From Thalassospira sp. MCCC 1A01148 (GTDB lineage: Bacteria; Pseudomonadota; Alphaproteobacteria; Rhodospirillales; Thalassospiraceae): a stretch of 64,000 bases of DNA. How positions within the stretch are numbered: the first letter of the stretch is position 1; every line of letters starts with the position of its first letter. The stretch is taken from positions 620,001-684,000 of the forward strand of contig NZ_LPVZ01000020.1 in NCBI RefSeq assembly GCF_001613795.1. The letters run 5' to 3'. Of this stretch, positions 16,707 through 22,794 are shown in pieces. The translations under genes were made by a program, and so were the position numbers. Under the pieces are notes generated by a model that was not told where the DNA came from, did not search any database, and saw nothing but the letters and a program-made list of their open reading frames with translations.

Positions 16707-17147
16707 ATGATGAACTTGCTCACAATCGGCCGCGCGGCTGAAGCCGTCGGTTGCAAGGTGCAAACAATTCGGTATTACGAGCAGATTGGCCTTTTGCCAT
16801 CTCCATCCCGATCCGGAGGCAATCAACGACTGTATGACGAAGAAGCAATCAGACGGCTTAGTTTCATTCGTCATGCGCGAGAGCTTGGCTTCCCATTGCA
16901 AACCATTCGGGATTTGATAAGCCTTGCTGACAATCCCGAATACTCGTGCGAGGCAGCGGATGCGATAGCAAAAAAACAGTTGGAGGATGTTGATCGGCGT
17001 CTAAAACGACTTCAGGCGCTTCGACGCGAGCTTGAGCGTATGGTGGAGCAATGCAAAGGAGGGCGGATTGCAAATTGCCGAGTGATAGAGACGCTTGGCG
17101 ATCATACTCTGTGCGAAGCCAAGAATCATGACATACCTAAAGTTTGA
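16707..17147 (+). CDS. MerR-family heavy-metal-responsive regulator
   Basis: About 146 residues from the ATG at 16707, preceded by CAAGGAGAA. The N-terminal winged helix reads TIGRAAEAVGCKVQTIRYYEQIGLL, followed by the dimerisation coiled coil. A metal-binding C-terminus carries Cys residues (SCEAAD, VEQCKGGRIANC, LCEA), as in the CadR/PbrR/ZntR group. It should act on the 19-bp-spacer promoter immediately upstream on the opposite strand, controlling the broken CDF gene and the following dsb/sco/pcuAC/lspA operon. Confidence 0.9.
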   Translation: MMNLLTIGRAAEAVGCKVQTIRYYEQIGLLPSPSRSGGNQRLYDEEAIRRLSFIRHARELGFPLQTIRDLISLADNPEYSCEAADAIAKKQLEDVDRRLKRLQALRRELERMVEQCKGGRIANCRVIETLGDHTLCEAKNHDIPKV

Positions 17148-17783
17148 CCATGACAATTCCTTGCAAAATCACTCTTTGCGATGTCGCTATTGATTGATAC
17201 AGGCTGTAAGAAGTTCTGCAGCTATTCCCTTATTGATTGGTGTGATATGACATTCGTTTTCATTAGCGAGGTTAGGTGTCAGTAATAGGAGCGTTTTCCG
17301 GTCTAATCGTCAGTGGCACATAATGTGATTTCACGGCGATGATTTCGATCTGGCGGTTATTAATCTGATCTCGTTCGCAGATAAAGTGGCTTTGGCACAC
17401 GTGATAAAATCACTTAATCTGAACCAGAAATGCGCGATGAGTGCGAGTTTGGCCGCCGATAAGTGCAATCCTCTACATGTAGCCGTGCATCGCCAGCACC
17501 AAAGTCGGCGATGCCCCCTAATAAAATGAGGGCGCCACTCAACGGATGGTTAAATATCGAAGACCAGGGCAATTTTCGGGCCGTGTGTCATTTCTGGGCC
17601 CAGTGCTTCGAGATATCGCAGCAGCAGAAAATAGGAAAATCAACACATTACAAGTCTCAAATATTCTTCCATTTTGTTGGTTTCTGCATCTCGGAGATGC
17701 TCGAACCAACAAAATGGAGGTTAAAGGAGGCCATATCTGCGAAGATTGTCGTGCTCCGGCGTAAACGCTGAGCCAAGACATGC
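17148..17783. other. Non-coding stretch between MerR gene and orphan antitoxin
   Basis: About 630 bp with no gene I can support; long open frames here have poor composition and no recognisable motifs. Its main feature is the 49-bp palindrome at 17669-17717. The stretch may mark the junction between the metal block and the defence block. Confidence 0.45.
17669..17717. repeat. 49-bp two-tier palindrome
   Basis: The outer arms CCATTTTGTTGGTT (17669-17682) and AACCAACAAAATGG (17704-17717) are exact complements. Inside them GCATCTC and GAGATGC form a second perfect stem around a single G. As RNA it would be a long hairpin, but no T-run follows, so a simple terminator is unlikely. It might be a protein site or a recombination scar. 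Confidence 0.8.
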
Positions 17784-18194
17784 TCAAACGCCGCACTCAG
17801 CATTGAGGTACTCCCGGACGGCAAGCAGACCTTCCAATCCCCCACGTTTCATAACATTCAGGGCACTCTCTCCATCGAAGCTGGCGTTGGGCTTCTTGAC
17901 CCAAGCATACCCGCGAGCCGCATCGACAAACAAATGACGTAACCCTGCATGGATACCCATCAAAACAGCCATCCGCATCTGGGTATCCTGCTCGATTTCG
18001 CTCGTATCACCGCCCTTCAGAAGGTCCCACCCTTTTTCCGATATCCCGCCAAGAATAGTGCGCGCCTCAGCATCTGAGATGCACCAGTGAGCGAACAGAT
18101 TTACTGTCGCCCTTGCAAGTGCTGCGGCTTCTGCTTCAGTGAACCTAGCCTGCCCCAAACAGGCATCAACGTTATCAAGCGGGTCAAATTCCAC
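17784..18194 (-). CDS. Orphan MbcA/ParS/Xre-type antitoxin (DUF2384 domain)
   Basis: 136 residues. The C-terminal half matches the antitoxin/toxin-binding domain: RMAVLMGIHAGLRHLF, then AWVKKPNASFDGESALN and GGLEGLLAVREYL. The N-terminal half is a helical, Xre-like region. These antitoxins normally pair with a RES-domain toxin in the next gene, but no RES gene lies on either side. It is probably a stranded partner left by loss of the toxin, or acts alone as a regulator. Confidence 0.8.
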   Translation of the reverse strand: MEFDPLDNVDACLGQARFTEAEAAALARATVNLFAHWCISDAEARTILGGISEKGWDLLKGGDTSEIEQDTQMRMAVLMGIHAGLRHLFVDAARGYAWVKKPNASFDGESALNVMKRGGLEGLLAVREYLNAECGV

Positions 18195-18375
18195 TTCTTC
18201 TCTCCAGCTAAAATAAGTGCTTCATACTTGGAAAACTTCTACCACCTGACTGGCCCCTCTGCGCCCGAACGAACCAACGCCACAATGGCATATTGAAACA
18301 CTCTGTTTGTTACACCTGAATTGTGTCCTTGTTTTTGGGCCGTATTCTTCTGGTTGATATTACCTAACAAAAACC

Positions 18376-18442
18376 TTTGTCGCACTTTTATGCCTGAAAA
18401 CAGCGCCCCAAATTACCCTTCTCTCTATGTTAGTGCGACAAA
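18376..18442. repeat. Inverted repeat TTTGTCGCAC / GTGCGACAAA
   Basis: Exact 10-bp arms at 18376-18385 and 18433-18442 face each other across 47 bp. A further related copy (TTTTGTCGCAT) occurs near 18718. The spacing is too wide for an efficient hairpin, so paired protein-binding sites are more likely. Confidence 0.6.
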
Positions 18443-18473
18443 CCTAATCGGGGTGTTAGTATGCGGAGAAACT

Positions 18474-18604
18474 TGTGTAGCAGTTGTATAGCAATTGAAT
18501 ATCCCATCTCCAATTGGTGTCGAATTCCTCTCCAATTGGTGTCGATTAACTATACAATTCCTATACAACTGCTACACAATTCCTACACAATTCCTACACA
18601 GTTC
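18474..18604. repeat. Array of 11-bp repeats: five direct, two inverted, plus a 17-bp direct repeat
   Basis: Five head-to-tail 11-mers run from 18550 to 18604 (CTATACAATTC, CTATACAACTG, CTACACAATTC twice, CTACACAGTTC). An 18-bp segment at 18474-18491 is the exact reverse complement of 18561-18578, adding two inverted units. Between them TCTCCAATTGGTGTCGA occurs twice (18507 and 18529, 22 bp apart). An 11-bp period places each unit on the same face of the helix, as in iterons or cooperative operator arrays. Confidence 0.85.
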
Positions 18605-18855
18605 CTCTCCATCTTTTCATCAATCTACCAACTCCCGGATCAACTATTCTCACTAAGTCACATCAAGTCTGCCAGAGACGTTAAGTCATTGGTGTTGCCG
18701 TCGTATATTGAATGCCATCTTTTGTCGCATGTGAGACGGATACACTGGCTTTAGTCAACCGAACACAACACCATGACCAAAGCCCGAACTCTCGCTAAAG
18801 ATGCTACTATTGAGAAGTATGGGATGTGTCAAAAGCCCAATTGGGTGCACTAGAG

Positions 18856-18895
18856 ATAGAGAGACACCACAACTTATAGAGAGACACCACAACTT
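18856..18895. repeat. Perfect 20-bp tandem duplication
   Basis: ATAGAGAGACACCACAACTT occurs twice without interruption at 18856-18875 and 18876-18895, shortly before the small gene at 18957. It could be two operator copies or a replication-slippage product. Confidence 0.85.
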
Positions 18896-18956
18896 GGCGA
18901 CTACCCCCTTGTGCGCGATGTGTTGAAGATAACAAAACACCGACGGTCAGATAAAA

Positions 18957-19259
18957 ATGGACGAACGAGATCGCGAAGAACAATTATTAGAGCGATGCGC
19001 AAAGGTTGGACTGGGTACCGCTTCGCGCGCCTCCCCTTCGTCGCCAATGGAAGCCAATGCCTTCCGTGTGGCCAGCATGATCCTCAGATCAAAGTTTCCC
19101 AACGAAGCCGATCGTCTACTAGTGGCATCGCAGAATTATTTTGACATCAATCCGGATGAATTGGTGGAGACCGCAGAGGCTTTACGTCGAAACTGGGTGC
19201 CAGGCCTGCCACGGTTCCGAGATTTCCTGTCTGTAAAATTCACTCAGGGAACCCGGTAA
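18957..19259 (+). CDS. Small protein of unknown function (100 aa)
   Basis: A 100-residue soluble protein beginning MDERDREEQLLERC. The C-terminal half contains LLVASQNYFDINPDEL and RNWVPGLPRFRDFL. No family recognised. It is the only plus-strand gene in the left arm of the defence island and lies between the 20-bp tandem repeat and the first copies of the junction element at 19303-19334. No strong ribosome binding site is visible. Confidence 0.45.
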   Translation: MDERDREEQLLERCAKVGLGTASRASPSSPMEANAFRVASMILRSKFPNEADRLLVASQNYFDINPDELVETAEALRRNWVPGLPRFRDFLSVKFTQGTR

Positions 19260-19302
19260 ATGATAGCGCCCCCAGATCAAGCACACTGTTAATGCGTTGA
19301 TC

Positions 19303-19315
19303 TCCCTTATTTGGA
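19303..19315 (-). repeat. Junction element copy 1 (left array)
   Basis: Minus strand reads TCCAAATAAGGGA. It lies 18 bp from copy 2, so the left end of the array carries the element twice in tandem with no gene between. Confidence 0.85.
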
Positions 19316-19320
19316 CTTCG

Positions 19321-19334
19321 TCCCTTATTTGGAA
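19321..19334 (-). repeat. Junction element copy 2 (left array)
   Basis: Minus strand reads TTCCAAATAAGGGA within CATTCCAAATAAGGGACGAA, a 20-bp string shared with copy 3. It starts 8 bp after the yoeB stop. Confidence 0.9.
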
Positions 19335-19342
19335 TGGCTTGG

Positions 19343-19597
19343 TTAGTAATGGTAACGGGCTTGGGCGATAAAAATTGCGTCGTCCGTGTGCTTATAAACC
19401 AGTCGATCCGCTTGACTGATCCGCCGTGACCAATATCCCGACCAGTTGTGACGCAAAGGTTCCGGCTTTCCGGTTCCTTTGTAGGGCGTTCGTTTAATCT
19501 CTTTGATGAGTTCGTTGATCCGCTTGACCATCTTCTTGTCGGTGTTTTGCCAGTAGATATAGTCCTGCCAAGCGTCTTCGCTCCAGACCAGCTTCAT
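19343..19597 (-). CDS. yoeB: YoeB/Txe-family toxin (mRNA endoribonuclease)
   Basis: 84 residues, the usual length. The RelE-like fold shows the YoeB pattern: YWQNTDKKMVKRINELI, then SRRISQADRLVYKH and the terminal ARYHY whose His and Tyr belong to the active site. The toxin cuts mRNA at the ribosome during stress. It overlaps the antitoxin gene by 4 bp. The pair forms one unit of the array, bounded by junction elements at 19321 and 19931. Confidence 0.93.
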   Translation of the reverse strand: MKLVWSEDAWQDYIYWQNTDKKMVKRINELIKEIKRTPYKGTGKPEPLRHNWSGYWSRRISQADRLVYKHTDDAIFIAQARYHY

Positions 19598-19848
19598 TCT
19601 TCGGCTAGCGGTCGCTCAATGCCGTTCCCTGTTTCGAGTTCGGCAATTGACCGATTGAGACGATAGGCGTTCGCGGGACTTGAAAGCAGATACATAGTTT
19701 CCTGCATGGAATCGTAATCCGCCTTGCTGATTATAACTACGTCATCACCTGATTTCTGCGTGACATGGAAAGGGGTGTGATCTGTGTTGACTGTCTTCAT
19801 TAAATCCGCAAACGACTGTCTGGCGCGACTATAGGGCACAACTTGCAC
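19594..19848 (-). CDS. yefM: YefM-type antitoxin (Phd/YefM family)
   Basis: 84 residues from a GTG at 19848, which has AGGAG eight bases upstream; a longer reading from 19887 would start inside the operator. The N-terminal DNA-binding region reads VVPYSRARQSFADLM and the middle VIISKADYDSMQETMYLL is typical. It neutralises YoeB and represses the operon together with it. Confidence 0.9.
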   Translation of the reverse strand: MQVVPYSRARQSFADLMKTVNTDHTPFHVTQKSGDDVVIISKADYDSMQETMYLLSSPANAYRLNRSIAELETGNGIERPLAEE

Positions 19849-19880
19849 AATACATCTCCTGTTAAGTAGCTTGCCTTGCT

Positions 19881-19905
19881 TGTACAATATTCAGTACAAT
19901 TGTGC
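19881..19905. promoter_or_regulatory. Probable YefM-YoeB operator
   Basis: TGTACAAT at 19881 and GTACAATTGTGC at 19894 provide two direct and one inverted GTACAAT half-site, 33-60 bp upstream of the GTG start. The E. coli yefM operator is built on TGTACA palindromes, so the site fits autoregulation. Confidence 0.7.
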
Positions 19906-19930
19906 AATAAATTGTTTGGAAGGAAATTCG

Positions 19931-19944
19931 TCCCTTATTTGGAA
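19931..19944 (-). repeat. Junction element copy 3 (left array)
   Basis: Minus strand TTCCAAATAAGGGA, starting 4 bp after the stop of the Abi gene and lying upstream of yefM-yoeB. Confidence 0.9.
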
Positions 19945-19947
19945 TGA

Positions 19948-20634
19948 TTAAATCGGTCGTTCCAAGATAGTGATGGTTGCTAGCTCTGTTTGAAGCATCC
20001 AGTCACAGGTTACATTACATCTCGCTCGCGTGATTGCTTCAATTGAACGCATATCTTCCAGCAAATCTCGCGAGAAAATGGGTTCATGGTGCGCTATTCG
20101 GTTTCGTAAACTTCGTATGTTTTCTATTCGATCATGCAAGTACAACCTTCCGAGCTTGATCTCCTTTTGTCTGGTTCGAGCAGGAAAGGTTGGTAGGTTT
20201 GGGAAGATTGAATGCAGCTGTGAGTTCCAGATACGACCGTCGTGTCTGCCTGTCAGCATTGTCTCCCAAAATACAAACTTTAGCTCCGGGATTACTTTGC
20301 CTGTTGTTTGATATCGAGCGGATGTGTTTTCTATATCTCGTCGTGGGCTGTAGACACCTCTACCAGATGGATTGGGGAGGCTTCGACGGAAAGCGCCGTC
20401 CCACGGCCAATTTTGACCGTACATGACCTCAAGTGCTTCAGATACAGCATTTCGAAGAGACACCTCACAGATATGCAAAGGTGCGAGCAATGCTGCGGAA
20501 ACGTTGGCATTCCAAGCATATAGATCAAGCGCACTGCATGTGGTATGCACTACTGCGTCATCAAACGTTCCCATCCTGCTAGCGGACAGTGTTTTATAGA
20601 GCGCCGCTATGTGCGCTATTGACAATGCCGTCAT
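19948..20634 (-). CDS. Abi-like (AbiD/AbiF, Abi_2-type) HEPN protein
   Basis: 228 residues. The middle carries LHICEVSLRNAVSEAL and FWETMLTGRHDGRIWN, blocks I associate with the Abi_2 abortive-infection family. The HEPN ribonuclease motif RxxxxH is complete in RNRIAHHEPIF (Arg177-His182). HEPN RNases in this family block phage spread by cutting RNA, and AbiF proteins are known to be accompanied by a structured small RNA. A strong RNA candidate is encoded divergently at 20654-20738. The gene is one unit of the element-bounded array. Confidence 0.85.
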   Translation of the reverse strand: MTALSIAHIAALYKTLSASRMGTFDDAVVHTTCSALDLYAWNANVSAALLAPLHICEVSLRNAVSEALEVMYGQNWPWDGAFRRSLPNPSGRGVYSPRRDIENTSARYQTTGKVIPELKFVFWETMLTGRHDGRIWNSQLHSIFPNLPTFPARTRQKEIKLGRLYLHDRIENIRSLRNRIAHHEPIFSRDLLEDMRSIEAITRARCNVTCDWMLQTELATITILERPI

Positions 20635-20647
20635 TAACCCCTACGTA
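20619..20647 (+). promoter_or_regulatory. Candidate promoter of the small RNA
   Basis: A perfect -35 TTGACA (20619-20624) is followed after 17 bp by TACGTA (20642-20647), a weak -10. It overlaps the start of the Abi gene on the other strand, so expression of the two could interfere. Confidence 0.5.
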
Positions 20648-20653
20648 TCTGTC

Positions 20654-20738
20654 AGATGCTGCCGGTAACGTTTGGCGTAAGCCTCCCCCGGCAGATATTA
20701 GAGAATAGGCAAGCCCGCTTCGCAAGAGGCGGGTTTTT
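20654..20738 (+). ncRNA. Candidate structured small RNA divergent from the Abi gene
   Basis: About 85 nt with two strong hairpins. The first pairs CTGCCGG (20659-20665) with CCGGCAG (20688-20694) and contains an inner GGC-GTAA-GCC stem with a GNRA tetraloop. The second is CCCGCTTC-GCAA-GAGGCGGG followed by TTTTT, a textbook terminator ending near 20738. Position between a junction element and an Abi/HEPN gene suggests an AbiF-type RNA partner (antitoxin). Assignment to the known AbiF RNA motif cannot be confirmed by eye. Confidence 0.6.
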
Positions 20739-20767
20739 GTCGTTCTGACTACTTTGCTATGTATCCA

Positions 20768-20781
20768 TCCCTTAGTTGGAA
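20768..20781 (-). repeat. Junction element copy 4 (one mismatch)
   Basis: Minus strand TTCCAACTAAGGGA, differing at one base from the consensus. It lies upstream of the small RNA/Abi unit and downstream of the 112-aa gene. Confidence 0.85.
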
Positions 20782-20851
20782 TGCTTAGTACAACCTTCAT
20801 CTGATTCACGCTAAACACCCTAAAGCGATTTCTATCTAAAAATACGCTGGA

Positions 20852-21190
20852 TCAAGGTGCCCTCTTCGTGAGGCGCGGTGACAATCCAATTTGTTTTGAC
20901 CATTGATCACTGCAAATAAGATTCTGCAGGTGGTCAGCTGCATCTATTATCCCAAATGAGCGATACATCATCTCATCATAATCTTGCTCAGATGCGTTCC
21001 CCACCGTGCGACTAAGAGTATTTAGCTGGGACAATAATTCACTCGTGAAAATATCATTTTGAACACTCATAATCCCTTGGATTTCGAAAGCTAGTCGCTC
21101 TGAACGAATCTCTGAGGGTAATCTATCTATTTCGGCAAGAATGTCAGAACTCAGTTCCATTAACTGAGCTGTGGTAAGGGGATCTGCCAT
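20852..21190 (-). CDS. Unknown helical protein (112 aa)
   Basis: A 112-residue, apparently all-helical cytoplasmic protein (MADPLTTAQLMELSSDIL at the start; YRSFGIIDAADHLQNLI in the middle). No family recognised. Translation starts 8 bp after the junction element, whose AAGGGA serves as a well-placed ribosome binding site. It probably belongs with the neighbouring small membrane protein, protease and STAND genes. Confidence 0.7.
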   Translation of the reverse strand: MADPLTTAQLMELSSDILAEIDRLPSEIRSERLAFEIQGIMSVQNDIFTSELLSQLNTLSRTVGNASEQDYDEMMYRSFGIIDAADHLQNLICSDQWSKQIGLSPRLTKRAP

Positions 21191-21198
21191 ATTACTTC

Positions 21199-21212
21199 TC
21201 CCTTATTTGGAA
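21199..21212 (-). repeat. Junction element copy 5
   Basis: Minus strand TTCCAAATAAGGGA, with the AAGGGAGAA directly providing the ribosome binding site for the gene at 21190. Confidence 0.9.
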
Positions 21213-21288
21213 TCTGTTCGCTGATCTTCCTGAACGGTTTTGCGCTTTCCCGTCTCGATCAACATCCAACGTGACAACCCGTACTCTT

Positions 21289-21543
21289 TTACATCGGATC
21301 CATCGGATTTCGCTGGATATTGCTCTGTTTATGGATATCCACCAGGTCAATGCTAGAGAAATCCATTTGACCTTTCTCAATGCTATCTTGTCGCGGCGGC
21401 TTCGCAGACACATCATTTAACGACGGATAACGTGGAACAGTCTCTGCTCCTTTTCCAAGTGCCCGTTTGGCCAATATAATCAGAGCAAAGAGCAGCACAG
21501 CTGCCGCGGCCATAATCAACAGTCCAAGGTTTGTCGCACTCAT
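21289..21543 (-). CDS. Small single-span membrane protein (84 aa)
   Basis: 84 residues: one N-terminal membrane helix (about residues 7-26) followed by a polar cytoplasmic tail. No family recognised. It lies 46 bp after the trypsin-like protease gene with a junction element between, and about 76 bp before the next element. It may be a membrane partner or effector of the protease/STAND group, by position only. Confidence 0.65.
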   Translation of the reverse strand: MSATNLGLLIMAAAAVLLFALIILAKRALGKGAETVPRYPSLNDVSAKPPRQDSIEKGQMDFSSIDLVDIHKQSNIQRNPMDPM

Positions 21544-21557
21544 GTTGTTCCCTATAC

Positions 21558-21571
21558 TCCCTTATTTGGAA
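21558..21571 (-). repeat. Junction element copy 6
   Basis: Minus strand TTCCAAATAAGGGA, followed after a second purine-rich block (TATAGGGAACAAC) by the ATG at 21543. Confidence 0.9.
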
Positions 21572-21592
21572 AGCCATTTCATATCGAGCTGC

Positions 21593-22516
21593 TCAGAGAT
21601 TGCGGATCGCAAGATTGATCTTGTCCCGCTCTATCTGCCAGTTCTCGTCAACGTACTGCAGCCATCTTTCGATGACGCCATGATCTACTCTCTGGCAGAT
21701 GAAATTGACTTTTGGCTCGTCATAGAATGTTTCCACACCTTCCTTAGGTGTGACGTCGAGCGCTTCCTTAATGAAACCAATTAGCCCGTACTTCGAGCCA
21801 TCACTCCAAAAAACCGGTCCACCACTCATACCGCTAAGGCTAACAACGGTGGGGAGTTCCGAAAGCTCACTATGAAACTGTGCTTGGTCACTGCTCCCCG
21901 ATGATTGAAGGCCTTCAGCTACGGCATAGACGCATGGCAGTGCCAATCTTTGCCTACCATCTTGATCCTTAAAGTCATGCTTTTCGACAGTAGGAAAGCC
22001 TATCGCCAAGGCATGTGAGATAGGCCAACTCGCATCATCTTGTGATCTTACTTCGAATGCAGCCTTCCCAATATGGGCTGGAAGTCTGTTGTCGACGGGG
22101 CAAATTGCGATGTCAGGTACAGGGTGCGGATACTGTGCTGGTGGAGTTATGAATGGACCTAGAATGGCGACGCCAGGGCTTTGAATGCATGAGTAGCCCT
22201 CAAACTGACGACCATCCTGCGTCGCCAAATTGTTGAACGTCTGAATTACATGCCGAGCCGTCACAGCATACGTCTTGTTGTTATGTTCAATGAAGGAAAC
22301 CGTAGCCGTTTCAGATTTAGCTTCCGGCACCAACAGCCGTTCTAAACCCTGGAATTTCAACCTAGCGATTGTTGCAGCATGTTGTGCTGCATTCTTCAGC
22401 TCGTCACTCATCGGATAATCTATGCTTGGCTCCTCATTCTTCTTTTCGTTTGCCGCACTTGGTAAATTTAAAACACCGCCATTCGGTGCTTCATCATTGT
22501 CATCTCGGCTTGTCAT
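21593..22516 (-). CDS. Trypsin-like serine protease (S1 family)
   Basis: 307 residues, no signal peptide, so probably cytoplasmic. The catalytic triad is visible: His89 in VTARHV, Asp135 in PVPDIAIC and Ser231 in SGMSGGPVF. After a 40-residue acidic N-terminal tail the whole protein is the protease domain. A cytoplasmic trypsin-like protease near a STAND ATPase resembles AVAST-type defence modules, in which the protease is an effector released on phage sensing. The start has AAGGGAC from the junction element at optimal distance. Confidence 0.9.
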   Translation of the reverse strand: MTSRDDNDEAPNGGVLNLPSAANEKKNEEPSIDYPMSDELKNAAQHAATIARLKFQGLERLLVPEAKSETATVSFIEHNNKTYAVTARHVIQTFNNLATQDGRQFEGYSCIQSPGVAILGPFITPPAQYPHPVPDIAICPVDNRLPAHIGKAAFEVRSQDDASWPISHALAIGFPTVEKHDFKDQDGRQRLALPCVYAVAEGLQSSGSSDQAQFHSELSELPTVVSLSGMSGGPVFWSDGSKYGLIGFIKEALDVTPKEGVETFYDEPKVNFICQRVDHGVIERWLQYVDENWQIERDKINLAIRNL

Positions 22517-22524
22517 TTGTTTTG

Positions 22525-22538
22525 TCCCTTATTTGGAA
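22525..22538 (-). repeat. Junction element copy 7
   Basis: Minus strand TTCCAAATAAGGGA. The TAA inside it is also the stop of the small frame at 22529-22675, and AAGGGA is the ribosome binding site of the protease gene. Confidence 0.9.
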
Positions 22539-22675
22539 CTGTTGATTGGAATTTGCTGGACCGACATTTCAAGTATTTCACAACGGTGCCGAACTGCTTC
22601 ACTCAGCATCAATGTGATGTGCAGAAGAGCCTGCTTTACTTTACGAAAGCGCTCTGGATTTTGCCCCCGTGTCAA
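22529..22675 (-). CDS. Possible 48-aa protein ending inside the junction element
   Basis: A TTG-initiated frame encodes 48 mostly helical, basic residues (ERFRKVKQALLHITLMLSEA) and ends in SSK with the stop TAA supplied by the junction element. This mirrors the gene at 27404-27763, which ends FSK at another copy. Without homology it may be a chance frame or the tail of a lost gene. The surrounding 22539-22794 stretch holds nothing else I can name. Confidence 0.35.
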   Translation of the reverse strand: MTRGQNPERFRKVKQALLHITLMLSEAVRHRCEILEMSVQQIPINSSK

Positions 22676-22794
22676 AAGGGCTCATGCTGATGGCGCCCAG
22701 ATGCAGTGCGCCAGCGTTGTCAACGAAGCCACTTTCCACCTGATCGAACACCTAGTTGCAACGTGAAATGTTGCATTTACCAACCAAGATCAAA

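Larger units (their letters stand above)
18195..18956. other. Repeat-rich non-coding region
   Basis: About 760 bp with no supportable gene but several repeat structures. An inverted pair around TTTGTCGCAC / GTGCGACAAA lies at 18376-18385 and 18433-18442. An array of 11-bp units spans 18474-18604, and a 20-bp tandem repeat is at 18856-18895. Such concentration suggests a control region, origin-like element or recombination site. Confidence 0.6.

Noticed and set aside
17463..17771. 102-aa plus-strand frame over the 49-bp palindrome
   Set aside because: The frame simply reads through the palindrome on both arms and has no start signal or recognisable motif.
18755..18940. 61-aa minus-strand frame in the repeat region
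   Set aside because: It covers the 20-bp tandem repeat, has no ribosome binding site and a composition typical of non-coding DNA.
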